Assembly (NCBI RefSeq): GCF_032334255.1
Contig: NZ_JAUHMF010000002.1
Location: 310,001 to 374,000, forward strand
DNA from: Thermanaerothrix solaris
Lineage (GTDB): Bacteria; Chloroflexota; Anaerolineae; Anaerolineales; Anaerolineaceae
DNA length: 64,000 nucleotides
Direction of reading: 5' to 3'
Positions 17,252 through 26,339 of the stretch are shown piece after piece. Below the pieces are notes generated by a model. That model did no database searches, was not told where the DNA came from, and saw only the letters and a list, made by a program, of their open reading frames with translations. The stretch's first letter is position 1. The number at the start of each line of letters is the position of its first letter. The position numbers and the translations under genes were made by a program.

Positions 17252-18985
17252 ATGTGCCCTGTCTCTGGCTCTACCCCACGCTGGATTGAAACGCCACCCC
17301 CACCGGGGTCATTTCGTGCCATTTTCAAGTGGGGTGACCCGCACACCTTTAAACACCCCAATGCGGGTCTGATCCGTCTTTTGCAGGAACGCCTGGGCGT
17401 TCGCCTGAAAACCGATCCCTCGCCCCAATGGCTTGGTTTGGAGCCGGTGCCGGAACTGCCACCCCCTTCGTTCGCAGAACATCATCTCAGGGCCCTGGCC
17501 GACATGGTTGGAGCCGAAAATCTGCGATGCGATACCTTCAGCCGGGTGCGGGCATCCTATGGCGCGGGCATGGTGGATCAGTTGCGTTTGCGCTTGGGCA
17601 TCCTAGAAAACCTGCCGGCTGCGGTGTTGGCGCCGCGCACGGCGGAAGACGTTCAGGCCGTGGTGGCCTATTGCCATTCCCATCGCATTCCGCTTTATGT
17701 CTATGGCGGCGGTTCGACCGTTACTCGCGGGCGCGAGGCGGTGCAAGGGGGGATCACCCTGGACTTAAGCCGTCATTTAAATCGCATTTTAGACTTCAAT
17801 GAGACGGATCAGACCGTCACGGCAGAGGCGGGCATTCGCGGGCCGGACTTGGAGAAAGCGCTCAATGAGGCACCACAGCGCTTTGGAGCGAAGCGCCGCT
17901 ATACGTGTGGGCATTTTCCACAATCGTTTGAGTATTCCAGCCTGGGGGGATGGGTGGTCACCCGCTCTGCCGGGCAGAATTCGACCTATTACGGCAAGAT
18001 TGAAGACCTGGTGCTGGCACAGGATTATGCGACCCCGGTGGGACGTTTGAAGACACCCCCTTATCCTCGCGCTGCCATCGGCCCGGATCTGGATCAGATC
18101 ATGATCGGAAGCGAAGGGGCGTATGGGGTGCTGTTGAACGCGACCCTGCGCGTTTTTCGCTATCAGCCCGAGAACACCCGCCGCTTCGCCTTCTTCTTCA
18201 AATCTTGGGAGCAGGGGCAGGCAGCCATGCGGGAGATTCTGCAATCCGAAGCCGGCGCCCCCTCAATCTTTCGCCTTTCGGATGGGGATGAGACCGAAGT
18301 AGCCATGCACATGTACGGCCTGGCCGGCACGCCGGTGGATGGCTTTTTGACCCGCCTGGGGTACCGTCCTTGGGAACGGTGTTTGCTGATCGGCTCGTGT
18401 GATGGGGAGCGTGGTTTTACGGCCAACCTGCAGCGGCATATTCGGGCCGTTTGTGGGGATCATGGGGGTCTGAACCTCAGCCTGCTACCAATTACCCAAC
18501 GCTGGGAACGCGAGCGATTTCGCGATCCTTACTTACGCGAGGATTTGTTGGATTTCGGGGTCATCATTGACACTCTGGAATGCGCCGGCACCTGGGGGCA
18601 ACTCCCGGTTATCTATCAGGAAGTGCGCACAACAGCCCGAAACTGCGGCGTACCACTGGTTATGACCCACATCTCGCACGTTTATCCGCAAGGGGCTAAC
18701 CTGTATTTCATCTTCATCCTGCCCTTTACCTCCATTAGCGACTATCTCGATGTACAATATGCCCTGATTGAAGCCATTCGCACCAGTGGGGCGGCCGTTA
18801 GTCATCACCATGGGGTGGGCAAGCAAACCGCACCCTGGCTGATGGAGCAACTGGATGCCACGAGCCGGGGGGTTTTACAGGCTCTGAAGGATTACTTCGA
18901 CCCCCACCATATTCTCAATCCCGGGGGTACGCTGGGTCTGGATATGATCCCGGAGCAAGCCGAAAAACGTTGGGGTAAGGTCTAG
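17252..18985 (+). CDS. Alkyldihydroxyacetonephosphate synthase-like FAD-binding oxidase
   Basis: A 577-residue flavoprotein of the VAO/PCMH family. The FAD_binding_4 domain spans about residues 120-300 (VLAPRTAEDVQAVVAYC, VYGGGSTVTRG, and EYSSLGGWVVTRSAGQNSTYYG). The C-terminal part carries the His cluster of AGPS enzymes (HHHGVGK, His518-520) and ends with LNPGG. Eukaryotic AGPS swaps the acyl chain of acyl-DHAP for a fatty alcohol, the first ether-bond step of plasmalogen synthesis. Bacterial homologues are mostly uncharacterised. AGGAGG precedes the ATG; an in-frame TTG six bases upstream is less likely. The neighbours glpD and an FGGY kinase support a glycerolipid role, but synthesis or breakdown cannot be decided. 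Confidence 0.82.
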   Translation: MCPVSGSTPRWIETPPPPGSFRAIFKWGDPHTFKHPNAGLIRLLQERLGVRLKTDPSPQWLGLEPVPELPPPSFAEHHLRALADMVGAENLRCDTFSRVRASYGAGMVDQLRLRLGILENLPAAVLAPRTAEDVQAVVAYCHSHRIPLYVYGGGSTVTRGREAVQGGITLDLSRHLNRILDFNETDQTVTAEAGIRGPDLEKALNEAPQRFGAKRRYTCGHFPQSFEYSSLGGWVVTRSAGQNSTYYGKIEDLVLAQDYATPVGRLKTPPYPRAAIGPDLDQIMIGSEGAYGVLLNATLRVFRYQPENTRRFAFFFKSWEQGQAAMREILQSEAGAPSIFRLSDGDETEVAMHMYGLAGTPVDGFLTRLGYRPWERCLLIGSCDGERGFTANLQRHIRAVCGDHGGLNLSLLPITQRWERERFRDPYLREDLLDFGVIIDTLECAGTWGQLPVIYQEVRTTARNCGVPLVMTHISHVYPQGANLYFIFILPFTSISDYLDVQYALIEAIRTSGAAVSHHHGVGKQTAPWLMEQLDATSRGVLQALKDYFDPHHILNPGGTLGLDMIPEQAEKRWGKV

Positions 18986-18995
18986 CGAGGTCACC

Positions 18996-20543
18996 ATGAG
19001 CGAACCTACCATCTTAGCGATTGACATGGGCACCCAAAGCGCCCGTGCCTTGTTATTCGATTTGCAGGGTAACTTGCTCGCCAAAGGGCAGCAAAAGATT
19101 GAGCCCTATTATTCGGTCGCGCCGGGCTGGGCCGAGCAAGATCCTGAGGTCTTCTGGCAGGCGATATGTGCGGCTTGTCAGAAGTTGTGGCAGCAGCCAG
19201 GTGTGGATAAGACGCGTATTCGTGGGGTAGGACTGACGACCCAGCGTGCCACGGTGCTCAACCTGGATCGTAATCTGCGTCCATTACGTCCGGCCATTGT
19301 GTGGATGGACCAGCGGCGCACGCAGGGGCTTAAGCCTATTGGCGGGCTGTGGGGATTGGCCTTTCGCCTCAGTGGGATGACTGCCACGGTCAGGTATCTT
19401 CAAGCCGAGGCTGAGGCCTCGTGGATTCGCACCCATCAGCCCGAAATTTGGGCCCAAACTCACAAGTACGTGTTGCTCTCGGGTTACCTGACCTACCGTC
19501 TGGTGGGGGATCTGGTGGATTCGACCGGTTGTCAGGTGGGCTATTTGCCTTTTGATTATAAGAAGCAGGCTTGGGCCGCGGCATGGGATTGGAAATGGCA
19601 GGTGGTGCCCCTGCCACGTGAGGCTCTGCCCCCATTGCGCCACCCCGGCGAGGTGCTCGGCCATATTACGCCTGAAGCCGCCACGGCGACGGGTATCCCG
19701 GCCGGGCTGCCCCTGATCGCTACTGCAGCAGATAAAGCCTGTGAAGTGCTGGGAAGCGGCTGCCTGACGCCGGATCTGGCCTGCCTGAGTTATGGGACCA
19801 CCGCCACAATCAACGTCACGTCGCAGCGGTATCTCGAAGTAACACCACTTATCCCCCCTTACCCTTCGGCGGTGCCGGGTGCTTACAGCCTGGAAGTCCA
19901 GGTCTATCGCGGTTACTGGATGGTGAGCTGGTTCCGCCAGCAGTTTGGCCAACCGGAAGAAGCCCAGGCCCAGGCGCAAGGGCAAGAGCCCGAGATGCTG
20001 TTTGATCGCCTGGTCAATGCGGTGCCGCCCGGCTCGGATGGGTTGATCTTGCAGCCTTACTGGTCACCGGGGCTCAAAGAACCCGGCCCTGAGGCGCGTG
20101 GGGCGGTGATCGGTTTTCGCGACATGCATACGCGGGCGCATCTGTATCGGGCCATTCTGGAAGGGGTGGCCTATGCCCTGCGCGAGGGGAGCGAGCGGAT
20201 TGTGCGGCGAACGCGGGTACCCATTCGCGAGTTGCGCGTGGCAGGGGGCGGTAGCCAGAGCGAAGCCGCCATGCAACTGACGGCGGATATTTTTGGCCTG
20301 CCGGCAGCGCGTCCTCACGTCTATGAAGCCTCGGGGCTGGGAGCGGCTATGGTGGTAGCGGTAGGGCTGGGTTTACACCCCGATTTCGCCACCGCCGTGC
20401 AGACGATGACCCGGCCGGGCAAGCGCTTTGAACCCGTTCCCGAGCATCATCGGCGCTATAATGATCTTTACCATCGGATTTATTGCCGCCTTTACGATCG
20501 CCTGCGCCCCCTCTATGCGGAGATGGAGAGGATAGAGGCCTAG
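18996..20543 (+). CDS. FGGY-family carbohydrate kinase (glycerol or related polyol kinase)
   Basis: ATP-dependent sugar/polyol kinase, 515 residues, with two ribonuclease-H-like domains. The N-terminal phosphate motif is LAIDMGTQSARALLFD, and IVWMDQRRTQ follows. The C-terminal domain has the FGGY-type sequence ELRVAGGGSQSEAAMQLTADIFGLP. It lacks the DQGTTSSR start typical of GlpK, so it is not a canonical glycerol kinase. Position after glpD and an AGPS-like gene suggests glycerol, alkylglycerol or a three-carbon polyol as substrate; this is inferred. It begins ten bases after the preceding stop. It ends the glycerolipid operon and is followed by an AT-richer block. Confidence 0.85.
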   Translation: MSEPTILAIDMGTQSARALLFDLQGNLLAKGQQKIEPYYSVAPGWAEQDPEVFWQAICAACQKLWQQPGVDKTRIRGVGLTTQRATVLNLDRNLRPLRPAIVWMDQRRTQGLKPIGGLWGLAFRLSGMTATVRYLQAEAEASWIRTHQPEIWAQTHKYVLLSGYLTYRLVGDLVDSTGCQVGYLPFDYKKQAWAAAWDWKWQVVPLPREALPPLRHPGEVLGHITPEAATATGIPAGLPLIATAADKACEVLGSGCLTPDLACLSYGTTATINVTSQRYLEVTPLIPPYPSAVPGAYSLEVQVYRGYWMVSWFRQQFGQPEEAQAQAQGQEPEMLFDRLVNAVPPGSDGLILQPYWSPGLKEPGPEARGAVIGFRDMHTRAHLYRAILEGVAYALREGSERIVRRTRVPIRELRVAGGGSQSEAAMQLTADIFGLPAARPHVYEASGLGAAMVVAVGLGLHPDFATAVQTMTRPGKRFEPVPEHHRRYNDLYHRIYCRLYDRLRPLYAEMERIEA

Positions 20544-20560
20544 TCGCCAAGGCGTTATGC

Positions 20561-20589
20561 TTGATTCCTTGTATGAGGTAGTGTACTAT
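20561..20589 (+). promoter_or_regulatory. Promoter of the DruA-like/NurA/HerA operon
   Basis: TTGATT at 20561-20566 and TACTAT at 20584-20589 with a 17-base spacer, about 80 bases upstream of the first start codon. The -10 overlaps the small palindrome ACTATATAGT (20585-20594), which could be an operator. Confidence 0.55.
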
Positions 20590-20672
20590 ATAGTCAATAA
20601 CAACCATCCGGCACTCTTTTATTTAGAGATAAGAAGCAAGGGGAATTACCCTAACAAAGCAAAGCCTTATGT

Positions 20673-21821
20673 ATGGACACAGAACATAATGCGTTGAAAG
20701 ATCATATTCTACGATCTCTTCAGGAGATGGGGTTTACCATTGATGAAGAGGGGCGTTTACATGCCCCGATTGAAGAAAATAAAGACTTTCTACGGCAGCT
20801 TCATTTGCCCGCGCGTCAAATGGAACTCCAGACTCATCAAATCTGGCTACAACGCGTATGGCCTCGTGTGGCCGCCTTTTTTGCAGAAGGAACCGAAGTA
20901 ATACCAGAGAAAATTAAACCCGTTCTAATCGAGGTTGAGTCAACTTGGCAGCAAAATTTGTTTCGCGTTGCACGTTTATTGTGGTCTCTCCCTTTCTCTA
21001 AAGGCTACGGGCGACGGTTGCGGTTCCTAGTCATGGATAAGAGTAATGGTAAATTGATCGGAATTCTAGCCCTTCAATCGCCACCGCTCAGTTTCCCTGC
21101 CCGAGATCGCCGGTTTCGATATCCACCGGGCAGGAAGACTGAACTTGTGAATCAGACCATGGACATCCAAACGCTTGGCGCTGTACCGCCTTACAGCCGT
21201 CTTCTGGGAGGAAAACTTATCGCGCTAGCGGCAGCATCCAATGAAGTGCGTGAGGCCTATCGACGAAAATACGCCTATCGCACAACCGAGATAGAGAAAC
21301 GTCTGTTGCCTTCCCATTTGGTAGCCCTTACAACTACCAGTGCGTTTGGTCGTAGCAGCCTCTACAACCGCTTGAAATATCGAGATATGTGGATCGCGGA
21401 ACCCTTGGGTTACACGGAGGGCTATGGTAGTTTTCATCTAATGATGTTTTATCCCTTATTTCGCTCACTTCTTGAGAGTCAAGGGATCTCAACGCGGGGA
21501 GGATTTGGCACTGGCCCGCGCCGGAAGTGGCAAACGATGGTGCGTGCCCTCGCCCGATTGAATTTACCCGGAGATTTGCTTCGTCATGGGATCAAGCGTG
21601 AAGCCTTTTTGTTCCCCCTCATCGACAATCTTCAGGATTATATGGAGGGACGTACTTTCACCCCCCTATACCGAGACCTACCTTTTGAAACGCTAGTCAG
21701 GTGGTGGCGAGAACGATGGTTATTGCCGCGAGCTGAGCGGGTGAATGGATGGCATACTTGGAGTCGAGAGGAATTGAAACCATTATTGTTACTTGATCCC
21801 GCCACTGGAGAGATCCAATGA
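20673..21821 (+). CDS. DUF4338 (DruA-like) protein
   Basis: A 382-residue protein matching the DUF4338 family, best known from DruA of the Druantia anti-phage systems. Recognisable stretches are FSKGYGRRLRFLVMDKSNGK with LIGILAL (108-134), TLGAVPPYSRLLGGKLIALA (167-186), LTTTSAFGRSSLYNRLKY (219-236) and EPLGYTEGYGSFH (243-255). These are conserved through the family, whose biochemical activity is unknown. The N-terminal 100 residues are helical and charged. The ribosome binding site is weak and the start therefore tentative. The gene is AT-richer than its chromosomal surroundings and overlaps the NurA gene by ATGA. Together the three genes look like an acquired defence module. Confidence 0.78.
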   Translation: MDTEHNALKDHILRSLQEMGFTIDEEGRLHAPIEENKDFLRQLHLPARQMELQTHQIWLQRVWPRVAAFFAEGTEVIPEKIKPVLIEVESTWQQNLFRVARLLWSLPFSKGYGRRLRFLVMDKSNGKLIGILALQSPPLSFPARDRRFRYPPGRKTELVNQTMDIQTLGAVPPYSRLLGGKLIALAAASNEVREAYRRKYAYRTTEIEKRLLPSHLVALTTTSAFGRSSLYNRLKYRDMWIAEPLGYTEGYGSFHLMMFYPLFRSLLESQGISTRGGFGTGPRRKWQTMVRALARLNLPGDLLRHGIKREAFLFPLIDNLQDYMEGRTFTPLYRDLPFETLVRWWRERWLLPRAERVNGWHTWSREELKPLLLLDPATGEIQ

Positions 21822-22969
21822 TGGAAGCCCCCGAACGTCCTTTTGCAGAACTTCCGGGTGCACTCGTTGAGGAGTTACTTAATTATACGCAAGCCTTGAG
21901 TAAAGAGCTTGGAGACGAGTTTTACCAGATTCAAAACCGACGTGTACGGTGGCGCGAGGAACTTCGTAGGGAAAGTATCCTGGGTCACGTTTCGAGTCTT
22001 CCTATTGGTGAGATTCCTACTACTAGTGGGATAGATGGCTCCTATGCTCTGGAACGTTTGCTGGCCAATGATTTAGCCGTCGTTGCAGCGCTTGGTGTGG
22101 AAGGATTAACACCTCCTTCTGAGACTCGGCATTGGCCATTCCCTCATCACAAGGTGTGGATAGAGATTGAACCCCATGAAAGTGAAACTGGAACTTTGCT
22201 ACGTGCGATTATGATGGGCCTGGAACTGATCTTAGCTGCCCAAGCACCTCATGACGTAGTTCTTTTAGACGGTTCGTTGACCACACCATTGATCTACTTT
22301 AACCAAGCGCTGAACAAAAGGCTAGAAGTCCCACATTTGCGTACTTCTTTATTCTTGAATGATCATATGCTTGAATTCCTGGAAGCCTACGCTACGATTC
22401 TTACGTCTTCCCGATCAGATCATCTATGGCTGGCTATCCCAAAATATACTACACGGAGAGAAATTGCCTCTCGTCTAAAATGGTCAACTAATCATGATGA
22501 TCGAGCTCTACTCTCTTTTATTCTCGAACCAGGTGAACTGACCTTTCCAACTCCTCTTCAAAATCCAAGTCAACCCTGGCACTTAAACATAGAGGGCCTT
22601 AACGATCGGAACAAATCGTCTCTAGAACAAACTGTATCACATGTCACTGAGGCCCTTTATAACCTGCAAGTTGTGTATTACCGTCCTTATTCATGGATGC
22701 CTGCTTTGCGCATTGAGATGAGTCGCAGTGTAGCTGAGAATCCCTATCGTTTGGCGCTTGCAATGCAAGCAATTTACTTCCAAAGTAGTGCTCCTGCAAT
22801 TATGGAGCCTTATCCACTTTATCTGGCGGACCGAATGGTAAAGCAACTTTCGAGTTCTATACCAGCCCTGCGTCAAATTATCAGCCAGCATATTGCCGAA
22901 ACTTATCCTGGAAAAATCGAGGAGGTCTTCTTAGGCCTTCATGGATATCGTACTGAATCGGGGGTTTGA
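21818..22969 (+). CDS. NurA-domain nuclease
   Basis: A 383-residue protein with the NurA fold. The first metal-binding motif is SGIDGSYALER (Asp73), and the second is VVLLDGSLTTPLI (Asp151), the two invariant Asp positions of NurA 5'-3' exonucleases. NurA works with the hexameric HerA translocase to resect DNA ends in archaea, and HerA-linked nucleases also occur in bacterial defence modules. Here the HerA partner is the next gene. The start ATGATG overlaps the stop of the DUF4338 gene, and the stop lies two bases before the HerA start, so all three should be co-translated in fixed ratio. Confidence 0.82.
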   Translation: MMEAPERPFAELPGALVEELLNYTQALSKELGDEFYQIQNRRVRWREELRRESILGHVSSLPIGEIPTTSGIDGSYALERLLANDLAVVAALGVEGLTPPSETRHWPFPHHKVWIEIEPHESETGTLLRAIMMGLELILAAQAPHDVVLLDGSLTTPLIYFNQALNKRLEVPHLRTSLFLNDHMLEFLEAYATILTSSRSDHLWLAIPKYTTRREIASRLKWSTNHDDRALLSFILEPGELTFPTPLQNPSQPWHLNIEGLNDRNKSSLEQTVSHVTEALYNLQVVYYRPYSWMPALRIEMSRSVAENPYRLALAMQAIYFQSSAPAIMEPYPLYLADRMVKQLSSSIPALRQIISQHIAETYPGKIEEVFLGLHGYRTESGV

Positions 22970-22971
22970 TC

Positions 22972-24783
22972 ATGAAAGATACTATTGATCACTTGGTTAA
23001 TCAGGCCGAACGTATTGGTGTGATTGGCTCCCCTTCCTCTACTTCTGAATTGACCCTGGATATTCTGGGTACCGCTGCCGCTAAGAAGTTGGTAGGTGAA
23101 TTGGCCTTCTTTCGCTATGTTCAAGATGGTCAAGCACATTATGCCTTGGGACAAATCACTGAAATCAAGTTGCGCAATGTTTGGCATGAAGACCCTACAA
23201 TGCGTAGCTTGGTACGTCAACGAGGGCGTATTGATGCCGTGAGTGAACGTCAGGATACCCATTTGGGAGAAATGGTGATTAGCGCTGTATTTTCAACCAG
23301 CTCTAATTATAGTTATCGCCCCAGCATTTTGGGTACCGTACCTAGCACAGGCACCCCAGTGTATCTTGCCAACGATACAGTTATTCAAGAATTATTGTCG
23401 CTCTATCGTGACCAGTTGTTTTATTTGGGGCATGTCTATGGCTCAACCCCTTTACTCCCCTTGTGGTTTAAACATTTTGATAGTGGACCTGAGGGTGCAG
23501 GCGAAGCTTATCACTTGGGAATCTTTGGGAAAACTGGTTCTGGTAAGTCGGTGCTCGCTAAGATGATCTTGCTAGCGTACGCCCGTTATCCTATGATGGC
23601 TCTTCTGGTCATTGATCCGCAGGGTGAATTTTCTAAAGAGGCCAGAGGCGAGACAGTGCCGGGTGAGTTTCGGTTACCAATGCAGAAAATCCTAAGTGGG
23701 CTTAGGAAACCGGTCCAGGTACATGGTGTAAGAGACCTGGTGCTAGATCGATGGGAACTTTTTGCCCAAATTCTTTATGAGTCACCTTTCTTTGAGCAGT
23801 TGAGTATTCCAAAAGGGGAAAATCGGCAGTTAGCAGCAAACACATTGGCTGATCGCTTACAGCGTGCCAAGGTTATGCTAAGAGATCTTCATACCCGTCA
23901 AGCCTTTGAGCGTGCTTGGGAGTTGCTCGGCGATGAAAATGTACAAAAGGTATTTTATCGCGCGGATGGGCCAAGAGCACGATTTCAGTCTATGTATGAC
24001 CAAGCAGATCCCGATTTCTTCTTTGCGAACTATTGGCTTCCCGTTACACAGCTGTTTCGCGAAGATCGGCGGGATGCGAAAAAAGTAGAGCAGTTACTGA
24101 CCAATATGTTCGACCCGGATCAGGCTCAGCGGCCGCTTGTGATAATTGACCTCTCTATCGAACAGGTGACTCAGGCCACAAATAGCATAAACGCGCTTCC
24201 TCTTTTTGGGGGTCAGACTCAGCCTCAAGAAACGCCATTATTTTGGAACGAAATGATTCAAGCATTGGTTATCCGACGATTATTGGAAGGAATTCGTACA
24301 GCCGCAGAAATTGCATATAAAAAGGGACGCACACTTAATACACTGGTATTAATAGACGAGGCCCATCGCTTAGCTCCGCGTGAAGAACCTGAGAATGATG
24401 AGAAGAAGGCTATTCGCGGTATATTGATTGATGCTGCTCGCACTACTCGAAAATATGGGGTGGGCTGGTTGTTTATTAGTCAGACCTTATCAAGTCTGCA
24501 TCGAGAGATTCTTGATCAACTAAGAATATTCTTCTTTGGTTTTGGGCTAAGCATGGGAGCAGAATTTAAAGCCCTAAGTGAATTAGTGGGTGGGCGTAGC
24601 AAAGCTCTGGATCTTTATCAGCTTTTCCGTGATCCTCACTCATCTTTCGATTCTACCTCGCGAGAATACTCGTTTATGACCACTGGCCCAGTTTCGCCCC
24701 TTTCCTTTGCTGGTACTCCGCTTTTCTTCAATGCGTTTAACACAGTTGAGGAATTTCTCAAAGTTAATCACCTGGACTCCTGA
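22972..24783 (+). CDS. HerA-family hexameric DNA translocase ATPase
   Basis: A 603-residue FtsK/HerA ATPase. The N-terminal HAS-barrel-like region (about 10-70, SELTLDILGTAAAKKLVGEL) is typical of HerA. Walker A GKTGSGKS is at 186-193, preceded by GEAYHLGIF, and Walker B LVLIDEAH is at 458-465. The arginine-finger and sensor region RTTRKYGVGWLFISQTLSSL follows. HerA forms hexamers that thread DNA and activate a NurA nuclease. ATG at 22972 follows GGGGG by seven bases; an in-frame TTG at 22966 is less likely. The 3' end overlaps the convergent membrane glycosyltransferase gene by 16 bases, marking the edge of the presumed insertion. Confidence 0.88.
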   Translation: MKDTIDHLVNQAERIGVIGSPSSTSELTLDILGTAAAKKLVGELAFFRYVQDGQAHYALGQITEIKLRNVWHEDPTMRSLVRQRGRIDAVSERQDTHLGEMVISAVFSTSSNYSYRPSILGTVPSTGTPVYLANDTVIQELLSLYRDQLFYLGHVYGSTPLLPLWFKHFDSGPEGAGEAYHLGIFGKTGSGKSVLAKMILLAYARYPMMALLVIDPQGEFSKEARGETVPGEFRLPMQKILSGLRKPVQVHGVRDLVLDRWELFAQILYESPFFEQLSIPKGENRQLAANTLADRLQRAKVMLRDLHTRQAFERAWELLGDENVQKVFYRADGPRARFQSMYDQADPDFFFANYWLPVTQLFREDRRDAKKVEQLLTNMFDPDQAQRPLVIIDLSIEQVTQATNSINALPLFGGQTQPQETPLFWNEMIQALVIRRLLEGIRTAAEIAYKKGRTLNTLVLIDEAHRLAPREEPENDEKKAIRGILIDAARTTRKYGVGWLFISQTLSSLHREILDQLRIFFFGFGLSMGAEFKALSELVGGRSKALDLYQLFRDPHSSFDSTSREYSFMTTGPVSPLSFAGTPLFFNAFNTVEEFLKVNHLDS

Positions 24784-26339
24784 ATGTTTATTCTCCCCCA
24801 CACCCACACAAAATCCACTTCTTGCGGCTCGCCCAGGCCGGCAGTAGCCTCGGCCAGTCGGTCCGGGTCGCCGCTGCGGTGCAGATCGAATAACACCAGC
24901 ACGGCCTGACCGGCCTGGATGCGCGCTTTCATCTCGGCCAGGTCGGGGGCATAGTCCGCGCGGGGCTGATCCTGTACCGGGTCTATGGGGGTGGGGAGAG
25001 GCAAACAGGAGCGCCTGGCATAAATGTGAATAATGGCCGGGCGATCACTGTAAATGTACATCTGCGGGGGTAAATCCTGGAGCACAGACCATAAACGTGT
25101 CGTTTGTACTCCGCGGTGGGCAAAACCCTGGCCTTCCTGGCGCAACATTTGGGCGGTAGTGATTCCATCCCATACCAACAACGGCATCCAGAGGATTAAC
25201 CCGACCAGGGCAATCCGACGCGCTACCTGGTGTGGAGAGGTCAAAGCCCGGCCCACACCAGTGACCCCCAGCGCCAAAAACATCAGATAGACCGGAGAGA
25301 GGATGCGATCATTGATCGGGATGCTGGCATCCCACAGGCTCACCGAGACAATGAGAAACAGCCAGTAAATGAGGACAAACAGCGCCGGTGCCAGCCAGGG
25401 TGGTAAAGCAACTTCTGGCGAGGCTTTCCACAATTGTCGAAGCCCGAGACTTGCGGCGATGATGATTAGCACACATGCCAACAACCCCAGCGCCGAAAAG
25501 ACGCTCCCTAAAGGTGGAAACAGGCGGATCAGCCAGTCTGGCGCAAAAGCGTTCAGACTGTTCTGAAGACCGTGCCGTAAGGATTCCAGGCTGATTGGAT
25601 GCCAGGCGATCTGCCGGTTGCCCACCGTTTCACCCACCTGCCAGGTGTAAAGCGTCCAGAGCGCTGGTAACGGCAAGGCGCCCAGTAACCATCGCCCCAG
25701 GTTATTCCAGCGTCGGTCTCGTACAGCCTGCCCGATCCACAATAAACCGAACGTTGCCAGCAAGGCCGCGCCGGCATAGCGCGTCAGGTAGGCTAAACCG
25801 GTGGCTAAGCCGTTGAGCACAGCCCAGGGGGACTGAGATGAACGACGAGAGAGGTGCCAGGTGATCAAAGCCAACAATAAAAAGGTGAAAAAGAGCGGTT
25901 CGCTCAACATATAAATGTGGAGATTCAGACCCCAGTCCGAGAACGCCCACAGCGCAGCGGCCAGCAGCCCCAAATCGTTGCGTCGGCTCAACAGGCGCAC
26001 CCAGAACCCCAAAAGCACAATGTTAAAACCGAAAAGCAGAGGGAGTAAGAGGCGCGCCGCCTGCAAGGGGTCGGTGCGGGTGATCAGGGACGTTAACATC
26101 AGTGCGAGTGAAAAGAGAGGCGGAAAATGGGTGATCGGTTTGAGCCCCATATCACCGGAAAGGCGCATATACCCCTGCCCAGCGAGCAAATGACGCGCAC
26201 CTCCAATATACACGGCTGAGTCGTTGACCAGTCCCATGCCATAAGGGGTAGCCGTCACCACCAGCCAGCCCCCGATCAAACCGAGCACGATTAGTGCAGC
26301 AATGAAGATATCGTTACGTTCCCACGCGCGTTGTTTCAT
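24768..26339 (-). CDS. GT-C/GT39-like membrane glycosyltransferase
   Basis: A 523-residue polytopic protein. After the first helix (about residues 10-30) comes an acidic loop GLVNDSAVYIGGARHLLAG, the pattern of ArnT/GT39-like transferases that use polyprenyl-phosphate sugars. About ten transmembrane segments follow, then a soluble tail from about residue 400. Donor and acceptor are unknown. Its start overlaps the stop of the upstream membrane transferase gene by ATGA, so the two are coupled. Its stop lies inside the convergent HerA gene. Confidence 0.75.
   Translation of the reverse strand: MKQRAWERNDIFIAALIVLGLIGGWLVVTATPYGMGLVNDSAVYIGGARHLLAGQGYMRLSGDMGLKPITHFPPLFSLALMLTSLITRTDPLQAARLLLPLLFGFNIVLLGFWVRLLSRRNDLGLLAAALWAFSDWGLNLHIYMLSEPLFFTFLLLALITWHLSRRSSQSPWAVLNGLATGLAYLTRYAGAALLATFGLLWIGQAVRDRRWNNLGRWLLGALPLPALWTLYTWQVGETVGNRQIAWHPISLESLRHGLQNSLNAFAPDWLIRLFPPLGSVFSALGLLACVLIIIAASLGLRQLWKASPEVALPPWLAPALFVLIYWLFLIVSVSLWDASIPINDRILSPVYLMFLALGVTGVGRALTSPHQVARRIALVGLILWMPLLVWDGITTAQMLRQEGQGFAHRGVQTTRLWSVLQDLPPQMYIYSDRPAIIHIYARRSCLPLPTPIDPVQDQPRADYAPDLAEMKARIQAGQAVLVLFDLHRSGDPDRLAEATAGLGEPQEVDFVWVWGRINIQESR

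Noticed and set aside
18996..20543. Canonical glycerol kinase GlpK
   Set aside because: The GlpK start motif with DQGTTSSR is absent; only the FGGY family can be claimed.
20673..24783. Archaeal-type Mre11-Rad50-HerA-NurA repair operon
   Set aside because: No Mre11 or Rad50 homologue is adjacent and the first gene is DUF4338; a repair role is less likely but not excluded.
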